DNA of 64,000 nt from Salinivibrio sp. ES.052 (GTDB lineage: Bacteria; Pseudomonadota; Gammaproteobacteria; Enterobacterales; Vibrionaceae), in the NCBI RefSeq assembly GCF_900141775.1, contig NZ_FSRI01000001.1, positions 1,971,815 to 2,035,814 on the forward strand, in the 5' to 3' direction. The position numbers and the translations under genes were made by a program. The number at the start of each line of letters is the position of its first letter. The stretch's first letter is position 1. Below, piece after piece: positions 10,551 through 21,552 of the stretch. Under the pieces are notes generated by a model. It ran no database searches and was not told the origin of the DNA. It saw only the letters and a program-made list of their open reading frames with translations.

Positions 10551-11726
10551 TTAGTCAGCTTGCTTACGCAAAAACGCAGGAATATCGAGATAATCATGCT
10601 CGGTCTGCGATTTTGGTGCCGCATTCGATGACGATGCAGCCGGCTGCTCTTTCGCCGCAGGGTTTGTACTTGCCGCCTTAGGTTTATCTTGCAAAGGCTG
10701 TGCCTTTTTAGGCTCGGCCTGTGCTTGCCCTGACTGTGCATTGGTGACTAAGGTAATATCTGGCTTACGTTCATTGCCAATCCCGGTCGCCACAACAGTC
10801 ACTCGCAGCTCGTCGCTCATTTCTGGGTCCATCGATGTTCCGATGACCACGGTGGCATTGTCTGACGCAAACGCTTTGACAGTGTTACCCACGGTCTCGA
10901 ATTCGTCGAGTCGCATATCAAAGCCTGCGGTAATATTGACCAGGACACCACGTGCACCCGCGAGATCGATATCTTCAAGAAGCGGGCTCGAAATCGCCAT
11001 TTCTGCAGCTTCCTCCGCACGGTCTTCGCCGGTTGCCACTCCACTGCCCATCATGGCGTGTCCCATTTCTGACATCACGGTCCGGACGTCAGCAAAGTCG
11101 ACGTTGATGTGACCAGGGCGAGTGATCAGCTCAGCGATCCCCTGTACCGCATTGCGTAACACATCATTTGCTTTCGCAAATGCATCTAACAACGTAATGC
11201 CACGACCTAACACCTTAAGCAGCTTTTCGTTAGGAATCGTGATAAGCGAGTCGACTTGCTTCGACAGCTCTTCAATCCCCTGCTCGGCGAAGGCTAATCG
11301 CTTCTTACCCTCAAAGCTAAATGGTTTGGTCACAACCGCAACCGTTAGGATCCCCATTTCTTTCGCAATTTCTGCGATCACAGGGGCACCACCGGTTCCG
11401 GTCCCACCGCCCATTCCAGCTGCGATAAATACCATATCGGCACCTTCGAGCTCAGCTTTAATGGCATCGCGATCTTCGAGTGCAGAATCTCGACCTACTT
11501 GCGGGTTTGCCCCAGCGCCTAGGCCTTTAGTAATATCACCACCAATTTGAATGACCGTACCTACGCTACTTTTACGTAGTGCTTGGGCATCTGTATTAAT
11601 GCTAATGAAGTCAACCCCTTCGATTGACTCACGCACCATATGTTCAACGGCGTTACCGCCGCCACCGCCAATGCCAACGACCTTAATCACTGCATCGTCA
11701 GACATTTCCATCATCGGTTCAAACAT
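10551..11726 (-). CDS. ftsZ: Cell division GTPase FtsZ
   Basis: Tubulin homologue that forms the cytokinetic Z ring. The 391 residues include the nucleotide-binding [13 protein letters not shown], the tubulin signature [11 protein letters not shown], and the synergy-loop region [14 protein letters not shown] glutamine/alanine-rich linker leads to the conserved C-terminal peptide [14 protein letters not shown] that binds FtsA and, in this order, ZapD-type partners. ftsA lies 33 bp upstream on the same strand. Confidence 0.98.
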   Translation of the reverse strand: MFEPMMEMSDDAVIKVVGIGGGGGNAVEHMVRESIEGVDFISINTDAQALRKSSVGTVIQIGGDITKGLGAGANPQVGRDSALEDRDAIKAELEGADMVFIAAGMGGGTGTGGAPVIAEIAKEMGILTVAVVTKPFSFEGKKRLAFAEQGIEELSKQVDSLITIPNEKLLKVLGRGITLLDAFAKANDVLRNAVQGIAELITRPGHINVDFADVRTVMSEMGHAMMGSGVATGEDRAEEAAEMAISSPLLEDIDLAGARGVLVNITAGFDMRLDEFETVGNTVKAFASDNATVVIGTSMDPEMSDELRVTVVATGIGNERKPDITLVTNAQSGQAQAEPKKAQPLQDKPKAASTNPAAKEQPAASSSNAAPKSQTEHDYLDIPAFLRKQAD

Positions 11727-11759
11727 GAGTTCTCTCCGTCCTTCCTGTTCGCATCAGGG

Positions 11760-13016
11760 TTAAAATTCTTTCTTGAACCAGCTACTCAGCTTGTTAATCC
11801 AGCTAGCCACAGCCCGCTTTTGTTCTGGTTCACTCGTTTCTGTTAGTAAGCTTTCTTTACCGTAATGTAAAAGTCCAACCGCCGTTGCATAACAAGGGGA
11901 TTGCACGTAATCAGTCAGTCCAGTCACATTCACTGGTGGCCCGACTCGGACCTGGTTTTGGAACACGCGTTCTGCGCATTCAACCAATCCATGCATCTGT
12001 GATGCTCCTCCTGTGAGCACAATCCCAGCCGCCATTTGGTGTTTTACCCCATCGCTACGTAATTTTTCTTGGATAGCGACTAACTTTTGGTTCACCAGCC
12101 CCAATAATTCGGAGCAACGCGGCTCTATCACCTCTGACAAGGTTTGTCGTTGCAACGTGCGTGATGGGCGTCCTCCTACACTTGGCACATTCACCTTTGC
12201 GTCTTTATTCACCAACTCACTCAATGCACAGCCATATTTCACTTTAATGTCTTCTGCATCAGCCAGTGGTGTACCGAAGGCATAAGCAATATCACTGGTA
12301 ATCACATTACCCGCGTAGGGGATCACTTCTGCATGTCGAAGTGCGCCTCCCGTCCATACTGCCAAGTCCATGGTGCCGCCGCCGATATCGACAACGCACA
12401 CACCCAGCTCTCGTTCATCCGGTGTGATCACGGCATGGCTTGCTGACAGCCCGGAGAAAATCAGTTGATCAACGCTAAGACCACAACGCTCAACGGCTTT
12501 CTCAATATTTTTTGCCGTGTCATTGTGACATGTGATGAGGTGCACACTTGCTTCCATTCTCACCCCGGACAAACCGAGCGGATTCTTGATCCCTTCTTGG
12601 TAATCAATTTTGTACTCTTGCGGGATCACATGCAGTACGCGCTGCTCATCACTGATCTTGACCGACTTCGCGGTATGAATCACGTTGTCTATATCATCTT
12701 GGGTAACTTCTTCATCCGAAATCGTCCCCATCCCTCTCTCAGTTTGGCAGTGAATGTGCTTCCCTGACAAAGAAAGATAAACAGAGCTGATTTGGCAATC
12801 TGCCATCATTTCTGCTTCATTCACCGCGCGCTGGACAGATTTAACCACAGATTCTAAGTCGTTGACGCCACCCTTATCCATGCCACGGGATGGACTGCTT
12901 CCGACACCAAGTACGTTGATGGTGCCATCTGGCAGCACTTCACTCACCAGCGTAGACACTTTGGACGTACCGATATCGAGCCCAACTATCAGTGACTTAT
13001 CTGTCGTTTTATTCAT
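11760..13016 (-). CDS. ftsA: Cell division protein FtsA
   Basis: Actin-family protein that tethers FtsZ to the membrane. The 418 residues carry the phosphate-binding GLDIGTSKVSTLV at the N-terminus, the 1C domain, the second phosphate loop VVDIGGGTMDLAVW and adenosine motif VLTGGASQMHG, and end with an amphipathic membrane-binding helix (SWINKLSSWFKKEF). It lies 12 bp after ftsQ and 33 bp before ftsZ. Confidence 0.97.
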   Translation of the reverse strand: MNKTTDKSLIVGLDIGTSKVSTLVSEVLPDGTINVLGVGSSPSRGMDKGGVNDLESVVKSVQRAVNEAEMMADCQISSVYLSLSGKHIHCQTERGMGTISDEEVTQDDIDNVIHTAKSVKISDEQRVLHVIPQEYKIDYQEGIKNPLGLSGVRMEASVHLITCHNDTAKNIEKAVERCGLSVDQLIFSGLSASHAVITPDERELGVCVVDIGGGTMDLAVWTGGALRHAEVIPYAGNVITSDIAYAFGTPLADAEDIKVKYGCALSELVNKDAKVNVPSVGGRPSRTLQRQTLSEVIEPRCSELLGLVNQKLVAIQEKLRSDGVKHQMAAGIVLTGGASQMHGLVECAERVFQNQVRVGPPVNVTGLTDYVQSPCYATAVGLLHYGKESLLTETSEPEQKRAVASWINKLSSWFKKEF

Positions 13017-13028
13017 TCACACCATCTC

Positions 13029-13805
13029 TTAATCTTGGCTATTCGCGTCGTCTGTCTCTGATTTCCAGCCTACGGCTGCACCCGTGTCATAACGTAAATC
13101 AACGTAGGCAATGGCTTTATCCTGCGCTTTAATCCGTGGGTATAAACTCACCAATCGCGCGAGTCGCTCTTGTCTTGCCGTTCGCCCTAACTCAATCCGT
13201 ACGCCATCTCGTGTTATAATGCGCCATGAACGCCGTTTGTTCAGTGATAACGCCTGAATGGATAGCCCAATGTGGCGAAGCTCATCTTCCAGTTCACGGC
13301 TCGTGCGCAACACTTCTTCTGCCGAACCCTTGGTGCCATGTAACGAGATAAGCGGTGTATCCGCGACATCACTCGGTGCGCCTTGAAATACCTCAGCGTC
13401 TGGTGTCAGCAGTTTTTGACCATTCCAAATTGCACTGGCACGATACTCGGTGATATGTGCCTTTAAAGTATCCGGCCATTGTTTTCTTACCGCGACATGT
13501 TTTACCCAGGGCAGCGCTTCAATACTGGCCTGAATCCGATCCACGTCCTGCAACATAAAACTTTTTAAGTTGCCGTCTGATAACACCGCATCACGGACTT
13601 GCATCGCCGTTACATGCGCCTGGTCACCTTCTACCACCAGTTGTGATAAAGGGAGCTGCTGTTCATCACTCATCCAATTCATGACACGGACTAAACCGAA
13701 CAACATCAGGATAATAACCCCCATCAAAAATGCGAATGACGCACCTTTCTGACGATCCAGCTGTATCATTGCTTGCACACGTGTAAGGGCATTGACCATG
13801 CTCAT
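13029..13805 (-). CDS. ftsQ: Cell division protein FtsQ
   Basis: Bitopic inner-membrane divisome protein. The 258 residues have a short cytoplasmic tail, one transmembrane helix (about 24-43, ASFAFLMGVIILMLFGLVRV), a POTRA domain beginning near LSQLVVEGDQAHVT, and the FtsQ/DivIB beta domain (LPWVKHVAVRKQWPDTLKAH). A 218-bp gap without a gene separates it from murC, where enterobacteria have ddlB. Confidence 0.95.
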   Translation of the reverse strand: MSMVNALTRVQAMIQLDRQKGASFAFLMGVIILMLFGLVRVMNWMSDEQQLPLSQLVVEGDQAHVTAMQVRDAVLSDGNLKSFMLQDVDRIQASIEALPWVKHVAVRKQWPDTLKAHITEYRASAIWNGQKLLTPDAEVFQGAPSDVADTPLISLHGTKGSAEEVLRTSRELEDELRHIGLSIQALSLNKRRSWRIITRDGVRIELGRTARQERLARLVSLYPRIKAQDKAIAYVDLRYDTGAAVGWKSETDDANSQD

Positions 13806-14023
13806 ACCTATCTTATCGCCTTGTGTCGGCTCTGCTTGACACCCTTAGCGAAAAAACCGACTGATTATAGCGATCCCGCGTCGTGCACTCCAATACAGAT
13901 ACACACTTTAATGAGCAAGCTGGGATCTATTGCGAGCAATTTTGCTCCCAAATACGATAAAAAAATACTTTTTCATCGTAATAACCTATATAAGCCGTTA
14001 TTTTTATCCTGCTCGCATGCTTC
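13806..14023. other. murC-ftsQ gap (no ddl gene)
   Basis: 218 bp of non-coding sequence inside the otherwise very compact division cluster. No D-Ala-D-Ala ligase or remnant is visible. Several AT-rich stretches occur, so this is a likely site for an internal promoter serving ftsQ-ftsA-ftsZ, but I cannot single out one promoter. Confidence 0.4.
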
Positions 14024-15481
14024 TTATTGTGCCATTTTAGCCTTGTCTAGCTGTTTGGCTGCCAAATTTTTCGCGACTTTACCAATATCTCCCGCCCCTT
14101 GTGTTAAAACCAAGTCATTAGGTTGCAGAACATTCGCCAACGCTGAGGGTAAAGCCTCTGGATTAGGGACAAAAATAGGATCCAGCTTACCGCGAGCGCG
14201 AATACTACGACATAGACTTCTACCATCGGCACCTGCAATCGGCGTCTCTCCCGCAGAGTACACGTCTAGCATCAGCAATACGTCCACTTTTTCCAACACA
14301 TTGGCAAAGTCATCATAAAGATCCCGCGTCCGGCTATATCTGTGCGGTTGAAAGATCATGACCAAACGATGGTCTTGCCAACCAGCGCGAGCCGCTTTAA
14401 TGGTGACATCTACTTCGCTCGGGTGATGGCCATAATCATCCACCAACAATGCAGCCCCGTCATCGACCGGAAACTCCCCTAATTGGTCGAACCGTCGACC
14501 CGTCCCTTCAAAGAGAGCAAGAGCACGTAAGATTGCCTCATCGTCCACGCCGTCTTCGGTGGCCACCGCAATCGCCGCCGCGGCATTGAGTGCATTGTGC
14601 TGACCAGGAGTATTCAACCGAATAGTTAAGGTCTCGCGACCGGGTCGTGCCACTTTAAACACACCACACTGACCATGCTGTTGGTAATCATGTAAACATA
14701 CATCCGCATCTTCGGAGAACCCATAGGTGATCACTTGGCGTCCAATCGCAGGAATCAACTCACGGACAATAGGATCATCAATGCACACGACGGCTAAGCC
14801 ATAGAACGGTAAATTATGGAGAAAGTCGATAAATGTCTGCTGCAATTTTGCGAAACTACCGCCATACGTATCCATGTGGTCAGCTTCAATATTGGTGACA
14901 ATCGAGACCATTGGCTGCAAATGCAAAAACGACGCGTCGCTTTCATCTGCTTCAGCAATCAGGTAGCGACTGCTGCCTAATCGCGCATTGGTACCGGCAC
15001 TTTTCACCAAGCCGCCGTTGACAAAAGTGGGATCTAACCCCGCTTCTGAGAATATCTGCGTGACCATGGCGGTAGTGGTGGTTTTGCCATGTGTGCCAGC
15101 AACGGCAATACCGTGCCGATAGCGCATCAACTCGGCAAGCATTTCTGCCCGTCTCACCACCGGAATACGCAACGCTTTTGCCGCTTCGACCTCTGGGTTG
15201 TCGGGCTTGATCGCAGTCGACACCACAACAACGCTGGCTTGTTCGATATGGCTGGCTTGATGACCGATAAAAATCTGCGCCCCCATGGATGCCAAACGTT
15301 CAGTGACGATATTCTGTGCAAGATCCGAGCCGGTTATTTGGTAACCTTCGTTAATCAGCACCTCAGCAATACCACACATGCCTGCACCGCCAATTCCCAC
15401 AAAATGGATCTGTTTAACCCGGCGCATTTCCGGGATCATGGTGCGAAGTTTTTCTAGCTGCTGATTATCCAATTTACCCAT
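14024..15481 (-). CDS. murC: UDP-N-acetylmuramate--L-alanine ligase MurC
   Basis: Cytoplasmic ATP-dependent ligase adding the first amino acid of the peptidoglycan stem peptide. The start is ATG 15481 ([20 protein letters not shown]); a longer frame upstream would overlap murG. The 485 residues include the Rossmann-like [16 protein letters not shown], the ATP loop [12 protein letters not shown], the [10 protein letters not shown] segment and the C-terminal [10 protein letters not shown]. It starts 10 bp after the murG stop. Confidence 0.97.
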   Translation of the reverse strand: MGKLDNQQLEKLRTMIPEMRRVKQIHFVGIGGAGMCGIAEVLINEGYQITGSDLAQNIVTERLASMGAQIFIGHQASHIEQASVVVVSTAIKPDNPEVEAAKALRIPVVRRAEMLAELMRYRHGIAVAGTHGKTTTTAMVTQIFSEAGLDPTFVNGGLVKSAGTNARLGSSRYLIAEADESDASFLHLQPMVSIVTNIEADHMDTYGGSFAKLQQTFIDFLHNLPFYGLAVVCIDDPIVRELIPAIGRQVITYGFSEDADVCLHDYQQHGQCGVFKVARPGRETLTIRLNTPGQHNALNAAAAIAVATEDGVDDEAILRALALFEGTGRRFDQLGEFPVDDGAALLVDDYGHHPSEVDVTIKAARAGWQDHRLVMIFQPHRYSRTRDLYDDFANVLEKVDVLLMLDVYSAGETPIAGADGRSLCRSIRARGKLDPIFVPNPEALPSALANVLQPNDLVLTQGAGDIGKVAKNLAAKQLDKAKMAQ

Positions 15482-15491
15482 TATCTGTTCT

Positions 15492-16553
15492 CTATTTGTT
15501 TGCGTGCGCGGTAATCGCATCCGCGACGCGGGCATCTGCATCAATGATGGCAGCGTGGCGCGCTGCCGTGGCCATCGCTAAAAGGCTGTGGCGATCTAAA
15601 CGATTGATTGTCTCAGCAAGCGAGCGAGCAGTCAGTGATGGTTGTTCAATCATCAAAGCCGCCTTTCGGGCCACGAGGTAATCACCATTGAGTGCTTGTT
15701 GACGATCGGCATGCATAAAGGGCACAAAGATCGCCCCCACACCGGCAGCCGCCAGCTCAGACACAGTCAAAGCACCACTGCGACAAATCACGACATCCGC
15801 CCACGCATAGGCCTTAGCCACATCATCAATAAACTCGCTCACCGCCACATCACTGACACCTGCACGTTGATAAGCGTCACGTGTCTGGTCGGCGTTATTT
15901 TTTCCTGCTTGATGACGAACCGTGACCGTTTGGTCAGTCAGCGCCATCGCCTCGGGGACAGTTTGGTTTAAAATACGCGCCCCTTGGCTGCCACCCATCA
16001 CCAACACCCGCAGGGCCCCCTTACGCTCACTAAAGCGTTGCTCAGGGGCAGCGATCTCACAGACGTCTCGGCGCACGGGATTACCCACCACCGCTTTTCC
16101 ATCAAAAGCCCCTGGAAACGCTTGTAACACTTGCTTGGCTACCTTGGCTAACCAGCGGTTGGTTAACCCCGCGACTGCATTTTGTTCATGAAGGATTACT
16201 GGCACACCGCTCAACCACGCTGCGATCCCACCGGGCCCACTGACGTACCCTCCCATGCCTAATACCGCATCAGGCTTAAAGCGTTTAATCACTTGGTGCG
16301 CCTGCCAGATCGCACTCAGGATCATCCAAGGGGCTCGTAGCTTGCGCATCAGCCCGGAACCAATCAAGCCTTTCACGCGAATAAATGCGATCTCGATACC
16401 ATATTTCGGCACTAAGTCAGCTTCCATGCGATCGGCTGTGCCTAGCCAGCAGATTTCCCATCCCTGATTTTCTAAGAAAGTTGCAACCGCAAGCCCGGGG
16501 AAAACATGCCCCCCAGTGCCACCTGCCATTACTAATAATCGTTTTTTACTCAT
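15492..16553 (-). CDS. murG: Lipid II synthase MurG (GlcNAc transferase)
   Basis: Membrane-associated glycosyltransferase that turns lipid I into lipid II. The start is ATG 16553 ([20 protein letters not shown]), which overlaps the ftsW end by 8 bp. The 353 residues carry both G-loops ([14 protein letters not shown] and [12 protein letters not shown]) and the donor-site [15 protein letters not shown]. Confidence 0.97.
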   Translation of the reverse strand: MSKKRLLVMAGGTGGHVFPGLAVATFLENQGWEICWLGTADRMEADLVPKYGIEIAFIRVKGLIGSGLMRKLRAPWMILSAIWQAHQVIKRFKPDAVLGMGGYVSGPGGIAAWLSGVPVILHEQNAVAGLTNRWLAKVAKQVLQAFPGAFDGKAVVGNPVRRDVCEIAAPEQRFSERKGALRVLVMGGSQGARILNQTVPEAMALTDQTVTVRHQAGKNNADQTRDAYQRAGVSDVAVSEFIDDVAKAYAWADVVICRSGALTVSELAAAGVGAIFVPFMHADRQQALNGDYLVARKAALMIEQPSLTARSLAETINRLDRHSLLAMATAARHAAIIDADARVADAITAHANK

Positions 16554-17751
16554 TGTTATAATCTTTACCTTGATAAGGATTCTTTTGGTGTGCCTGGGCA
16601 GTGGCGAGACGATATTCATAATCAATGCGCAATAAAAGTGCCACCGCGACCGCCATAATGACTAGGCTTGAGCCTCCGTAACTGATCAACGGTAACGTTA
16701 GCCCCTTAGTCGGCAACATTCCGGCTGCCGCCCCGACATTGACCATGGTTTGAAAGGCAAACCAAATACCGATCCCAAAAGCCAAAAAACCACCGAAGAG
16801 TTGGCTTTGCTCAAGACAGCGTTTACCGATAAAAAGGGCTTTAAATACAAGGCAAAAAATCAAACACAAAATAAGGCTCACGCCCACTAGCCCGAGCTCC
16901 TCGGCGATGACGGCAAACACAAAGTCGGTATGCGCTTCTGGCAAGTATTCCAATTTTTGGATTGAGTTACCTAACCCTTGTCCAAACCAATCACCACGAC
17001 CAAATGCCATCAACGACTGAGTGAGCTGATAGCCACTACCAAACGGGTCTTGCCATGGGTCCAAAAACGCCGTTACACGCCGCACTCGGTAGGGTTCGGC
17101 GATAATCAAGCCTCCTACCAAGGTCAGGCCGGTGATCAATAGCGCAATAAACTGCCATAACTTCGCTCCCGCAATAAACAACATGCCCACAGTGGTGACA
17201 AACATCACCACCACTGAGCCTAAATCGGGCTGTGCCAACAGTAAGCTTGCAAAAAACAGTAGAACGGCAAGCGGTTTAGCAAACCCACGGAAATGCTCTC
17301 GCACTTCACCATGACGGCGTACGAGATAGCCGGCCAAAAACACGAAGAGAGATAACTTGGCGATCTCAGCGGGTTGGATATTGATCCCCGCAATAGAGAT
17401 CCAGCGCGCAGCGCCATTGACCGAACGTCCAATCGCCAATACGGCCAACAAAAGGATGGATGAAACTAACAACATCCACCCGCTATAGCGCTGCCACAGT
17501 TTTACCGGGACGTACATCACCACAATGGCGGCGACAATCGCAACAGTCAGATATAAGGCATGCCGTTTGGCAAATAAAAACGGGGCATCCGCTAATCTCA
17601 AAGCAACAGGGATCGACGCGGAGGTCACCATCACTAGCCCGATGACCATCAACAGCAACGACGTCCACACTAATTGACGATCGTACAGCGCGCCCGGAGA
17701 TGGCGTCCGAAGCCACTGCCAACAGTGTTGAGGAAGGCTGCGGACGGTCAT
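16546..17751 (-). CDS. ftsW: SEDS peptidoglycan glycosyltransferase FtsW
   Basis: Septal SEDS-family polymerase that works with FtsI. The 401 residues form about ten membrane segments, with the conserved family signatures [19 protein letters not shown] and the C-terminal [20 protein letters not shown]. It overlaps murD by 4 bp and murG by 8 bp, which indicates translational coupling. Confidence 0.96.
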   Translation of the reverse strand: MTVRSLPQHCWQWLRTPSPGALYDRQLVWTSLLLMVIGLVMVTSASIPVALRLADAPFLFAKRHALYLTVAIVAAIVVMYVPVKLWQRYSGWMLLVSSILLLAVLAIGRSVNGAARWISIAGINIQPAEIAKLSLFVFLAGYLVRRHGEVREHFRGFAKPLAVLLFFASLLLAQPDLGSVVVMFVTTVGMLFIAGAKLWQFIALLITGLTLVGGLIIAEPYRVRRVTAFLDPWQDPFGSGYQLTQSLMAFGRGDWFGQGLGNSIQKLEYLPEAHTDFVFAVIAEELGLVGVSLILCLIFCLVFKALFIGKRCLEQSQLFGGFLAFGIGIWFAFQTMVNVGAAAGMLPTKGLTLPLISYGGSSLVIMAVAVALLLRIDYEYRLATAQAHQKNPYQGKDYNNE

Positions 17752-19100
17752 GCGTGCCTCGCGATAATTGATTCCACACCCGCGATAAAGGCATCACCAC
17801 GGGCGGCAAAATTAGCAAATTGGTCCAAACTTGAGCAGGCAGGCGATAACAGCACCATGTCACCGGGCGCCACTTGGTTAGCGGCCGCTTCCATCGCTTG
17901 TGGCAGGGTATCCACACACTGCGCGCGTTGATCAAGTACCGCTAACTGTGCTTTATCTTTACCAAAACAGTACAGCGACACATCCAACTTTGCTAACGCG
18001 GGTTGCAAGGCACTAAAGTCTGCGCCTTTACCATCGCCCCCCACTAGCAAATGCAAGTGCCCTTTTAGCTCAAGCCCATCCAAGGCGGCTAGTGTACTCG
18101 CCACATTGGTGGCTTTTGAATCATTCACCCACACCACGTTCTGGTGCTCGGCGACCTTTTGACAACGATGTGGGAGGCCTGCGTACGTGCTGAGTGCCGC
18201 TTTTTGTCCCTGTTGGCTGATGCCGACACTGTCAGCCAGTGCCATGGCCGCCAACCCATTCGCCACGTTGTGACGTCCCACCAATCCCAACGACGAAACG
18301 GGTAGTAATGGGTCGCCATGTGCCGATAACCACGCCTCCCCTTGGTGGGTGATGAGGCAATAATCGCCTTGGTGGAAACCAAATAAACGCATGGAGGAGG
18401 CGCTATTCGTTTGCAGATCATCGTGCGTTTGCGGATCATCGGCATTGGCAATCAAGGTGGTCGCATGGGTGAAAATACGGCACTTGGCGGTCCGATAATC
18501 AGCCAAGCTCTCGTACCTATCCATATGATCTTCTGAGAAATTCAAGAACGCTGCGCCATCGAGCACCAGCGAGTTGGTAGTTTCGAGTTGAAAGCTCGAG
18601 AGCTCTAACACATACAGCTCGTGTCCACGCTCGAGTAAATCTAACGCTGCGACACCAATATTGCCACCCACTCCGACGTCAATCCCGCTCGCTTTCGCCA
18701 TTTCGCCCACCAGCGCCGTGACGGTGCTTTTGCCGTTGGAGCCGGTGATCGCCACTACCGGCTTATCGCAGTTCCACGCAAATAGCTCAATGTCTCCCAC
18801 GACAGGTGTACCCGCTGCATGGACTGGCGCCAACGCTGGCGTCTGCAGCGAAATACCTGGGTTAGCCACCACCAGATCAGCATCCGCTAACCACTGGGGC
18901 AACCAGCTTCCGGTGTGCAACGCGACGTTATCGGGCAACTGATCTTGCCCGGGCGGCTGAGCCCGTGAGTCCATCACGCGAATGCGCGCTTGAGGGTGAT
19001 GACGCGCAATAAAGCGCACCACGGATAACCCAGTAACGCCCAAGCCCATCACCACAATATGGCGAAACTCGGTGAGTGAACGCTGGAACGCGGCTGCCAT
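17748..19100 (-). CDS. murD: UDP-N-acetylmuramoyl-L-alanine--D-glutamate ligase MurD
   Basis: Adds D-glutamate to UDP-MurNAc-L-Ala. The start is ATG 19100 ([14 protein letters not shown]), 2 bp after the mraY stop; a longer frame would run into mraY. The 450 residues contain the ATP loop [15 protein letters not shown] and the Mur ligase substrate signatures [10 protein letters not shown] and VNDSKATN. Its stop overlaps ftsW. Confidence 0.96.
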   Translation of the reverse strand: MAAAFQRSLTEFRHIVVMGLGVTGLSVVRFIARHHPQARIRVMDSRAQPPGQDQLPDNVALHTGSWLPQWLADADLVVANPGISLQTPALAPVHAAGTPVVGDIELFAWNCDKPVVAITGSNGKSTVTALVGEMAKASGIDVGVGGNIGVAALDLLERGHELYVLELSSFQLETTNSLVLDGAAFLNFSEDHMDRYESLADYRTAKCRIFTHATTLIANADDPQTHDDLQTNSASSMRLFGFHQGDYCLITHQGEAWLSAHGDPLLPVSSLGLVGRHNVANGLAAMALADSVGISQQGQKAALSTYAGLPHRCQKVAEHQNVVWVNDSKATNVASTLAALDGLELKGHLHLLVGGDGKGADFSALQPALAKLDVSLYCFGKDKAQLAVLDQRAQCVDTLPQAMEAAANQVAPGDMVLLSPACSSLDQFANFAARGDAFIAGVESIIARHA

Positions 19101-19102
19101 GA

Positions 19103-20185
19103 TTAACGTACCTTGAGTGTCGCCAGGGCAATCAGCACTAGCATCAACGATATGATCCAAAAGCGCACGATCACTCGCGGCTCTGGCCAGCCTTTTAATT
19201 CATAGTGGTGATGAATCGGTGCCATGCGGAAAATACGTTGGCCGCGCAATTTATAGGAGCCAACCTGCAAAATCACCGATACCGTTTCCATCACGAACAC
19301 GCCGCCCATGATGATCAGCAACAGCTCTTGGCGCACCAACACCGCGATGGTCCCTAGCGCGCCACCTAATGCCAACGAGCCGACATCGCCCATGAACACT
19401 TGTGCCGGATACGTGTTAAACCACAAAAAGCCTAAGCCAGCACCGACAATCGCGGCACACACGACCACCAGCTCGCTGCTGTATTGGATATATGGAATAT
19501 GCAGATAGCTGGCAAAATTGACGTTACCAGTCGCCCAAGCAATAAAGGCAAACCCACCGGCAACCATGACAGTAGGCAAAATGGCCAAGCCATCTAATCC
19601 GTCAGTCAGGTTCACCGCATTGCTGGTGCCGACAATCACAAAGTAGGTAAAGACGATGTAGAAAAGCCCAAGCTGTGGCATCACGTCTTTGAAAAACGGC
19701 ACCACCAACTGGGTGGCGGCGGTGTCACTGCCATGCACATAGAGGGCAAACGCCACGCCTAATGCAATGGCGGATTGCCAGAAGTACTTCCAGCGCGCCA
19801 CGAGCCCGTCGGTATTTTTACGCACCACCTTGCGGTAGTCATCGACAAAGCCCACCGCGCCATAGCCAAGCAGGACAACCATCACCGCCCAAACATAAGG
19901 GTTGGCCAAGTCTGCCCATAAAAAGACCGTCAAACTGATGGCAGCCACGATCAGCACTCCGCCCATTGTCGGCGTGCCGCGTTTGCTAAAGTGAGATTCG
20001 GGCCCTTCTTCGCGCACTACTTGACCAATCTGCATCGATTGTAAGCGTTTAATCAAACGCGGTCCGGCCCATAGCGAGAACAACAACGCGGTCAATGCAC
20101 TCACAATCGCTCGGAAGGTGAGGTATTCAAACAAACGCATTGAAGGTAAGAGGTTTTGTAGCGCCTCCGCTAACCATAAAAGCAT
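19103..20185 (-). CDS. mraY: Phospho-MurNAc-pentapeptide transferase MraY
   Basis: Integral membrane enzyme that makes lipid I from UDP-MurNAc-pentapeptide and undecaprenyl phosphate. The ATG at 20185 overlaps the murF stop (TAATG) and gives the usual 360 residues; an in-frame TTG two codons upstream is less likely. It shows ten hydrophobic segments, KRGTPTMGG, the aspartate pair GFVDDYRK, the catalytic [10 protein letters not shown] and the histidine motif [11 protein letters not shown]. Confidence 0.97.
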   Translation of the reverse strand: MLLWLAEALQNLLPSMRLFEYLTFRAIVSALTALLFSLWAGPRLIKRLQSMQIGQVVREEGPESHFSKRGTPTMGGVLIVAAISLTVFLWADLANPYVWAVMVVLLGYGAVGFVDDYRKVVRKNTDGLVARWKYFWQSAIALGVAFALYVHGSDTAATQLVVPFFKDVMPQLGLFYIVFTYFVIVGTSNAVNLTDGLDGLAILPTVMVAGGFAFIAWATGNVNFASYLHIPYIQYSSELVVVCAAIVGAGLGFLWFNTYPAQVFMGDVGSLALGGALGTIAVLVRQELLLIIMGGVFVMETVSVILQVGSYKLRGQRIFRMAPIHHHYELKGWPEPRVIVRFWIISLMLVLIALATLKVR

Positions 20186-21552
20186 TAGCAAGCCTCCTTG
20201 ATGGCGGCAACAACGGCTTCCATCGCCATCCCGCGAGCGCCTTTAATTAGAATTGTGTCAGGTGTGTGTGTGTTCATCATGGCTACTACATGCGCAATGA
20301 GCGCCTCTTTACTATCAAAATGGTCACCGCCACAGCATTCGCTGATCACACGGCTATCGTTTCCAGTCGTGAAAACCTGGGTTAATTGCGCTTTCGCGGC
20401 ATGCTCTCCCACGTCACGATGCATTGGTTCACTGTACTGCCCAAGTTCAGCCATATCGCCGACAATGAGCCAACGCTCGCCCGGGTAGCTAGCCAGTACA
20501 TCGATCGCGGATTTCATCGCTGGCACACTAGCGTTATAAGTGTCATCTATCAGTCTCAACCCAAGACGAGGTTCACTGACTTGGGTGCGGCCCGCCACGT
20601 TTTCTACCGTGGCTAAGCCATTCACCACATCGTCCAAGCTTACGCCAGGTAACTGCATCGCTGCACAACCGGCCATCAGCGCATTGGTAATATTGTGCTG
20701 ACCGGGCAACGGGAGCGTCACTGTTTTCTGGTCTTGCCCGTCACTCAGCGAGATCTGATAACAGCCCGCATCAGTGAGGATGCTATCGACAACGGTCAGT
20801 GGTGCCGCCTCGGTGGCAGTCACTGGGATCACCTGCTTGTCGGCCAGCACCGCTTGCCACTTGTCAGCGCCATGGCTACGTTGATTCACCAGCGCGATGC
20901 CGCCCTCTGGCAAACCTTGATAAATCTCGCCTTTGGCAATCGCCACTCCTTCCATCGAGCCAAATCCCTCAAGGTGGGCAGCGGCTAAGTTGGTGACCAT
21001 GGCGATATCGGGTTTGACCAAAGACGTGGTGTAGGCGATTTCGCCAATATGGTTTGCCCCCAGCTCAATCACCGCATACTGATGCTCAGGCGTCAGTCGA
21101 AACAGGGTCAGCGGCACACCAATATCATTGTTGAAGTTGCCGGCAGTGGCTAAGGTTGGCCCTTTTTGCGCAAGGATAGCCGCCAGCATTTGCTTCACCG
21201 TGGTTTTACCGCAGCTACCGGTAATGGCAATGGTGGGCACCTGACACTGGCTTTTCACCCAGGCGCCCAGTTGGCCGAGGGCAATACGCGTATCCTCAAC
21301 CAGCAATTGTGGTATCGCAACATCTAGCGGGCGGTCGACCACCATCGCTGCAGCACCGGCCTCTTTGGCTTGCTCCGCAAAATGATGTCCATCAAAGCGC
21401 TCCCCTTGCAGGGCAACAAACAGTGCACCTTCGCCAAGTTCACGGGTATCGGTCGTGATGGCATCAATCTGGGTATTCGCTGGCAACCGTTCACGCTGTA
21501 AAACCGTCGCGTTCGCCGCGTGAACGAGGGTATCGAGTGGGGTCCGAATCAT
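20185..21552 (-). CDS. murF: UDP-MurNAc-tripeptide--D-alanyl-D-alanine ligase MurF
   Basis: Adds D-Ala-D-Ala to the nucleotide precursor. The 455 residues carry the ATP loop [14 protein letters not shown], the [12 protein letters not shown] segment, the [11 protein letters not shown] motif and the C-terminal [14 protein letters not shown], all MurF-specific. It overlaps murE by 4 bp and mraY by 1 bp. Confidence 0.97.
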   Translation of the reverse strand: MIRTPLDTLVHAANATVLQRERLPANTQIDAITTDTRELGEGALFVALQGERFDGHHFAEQAKEAGAAAMVVDRPLDVAIPQLLVEDTRIALGQLGAWVKSQCQVPTIAITGSCGKTTVKQMLAAILAQKGPTLATAGNFNNDIGVPLTLFRLTPEHQYAVIELGANHIGEIAYTTSLVKPDIAMVTNLAAAHLEGFGSMEGVAIAKGEIYQGLPEGGIALVNQRSHGADKWQAVLADKQVIPVTATEAAPLTVVDSILTDAGCYQISLSDGQDQKTVTLPLPGQHNITNALMAGCAAMQLPGVSLDDVVNGLATVENVAGRTQVSEPRLGLRLIDDTYNASVPAMKSAIDVLASYPGERWLIVGDMAELGQYSEPMHRDVGEHAAKAQLTQVFTTGNDSRVISECCGGDHFDSKEALIAHVVAMMNTHTPDTILIKGARGMAMEAVVAAIKEAC

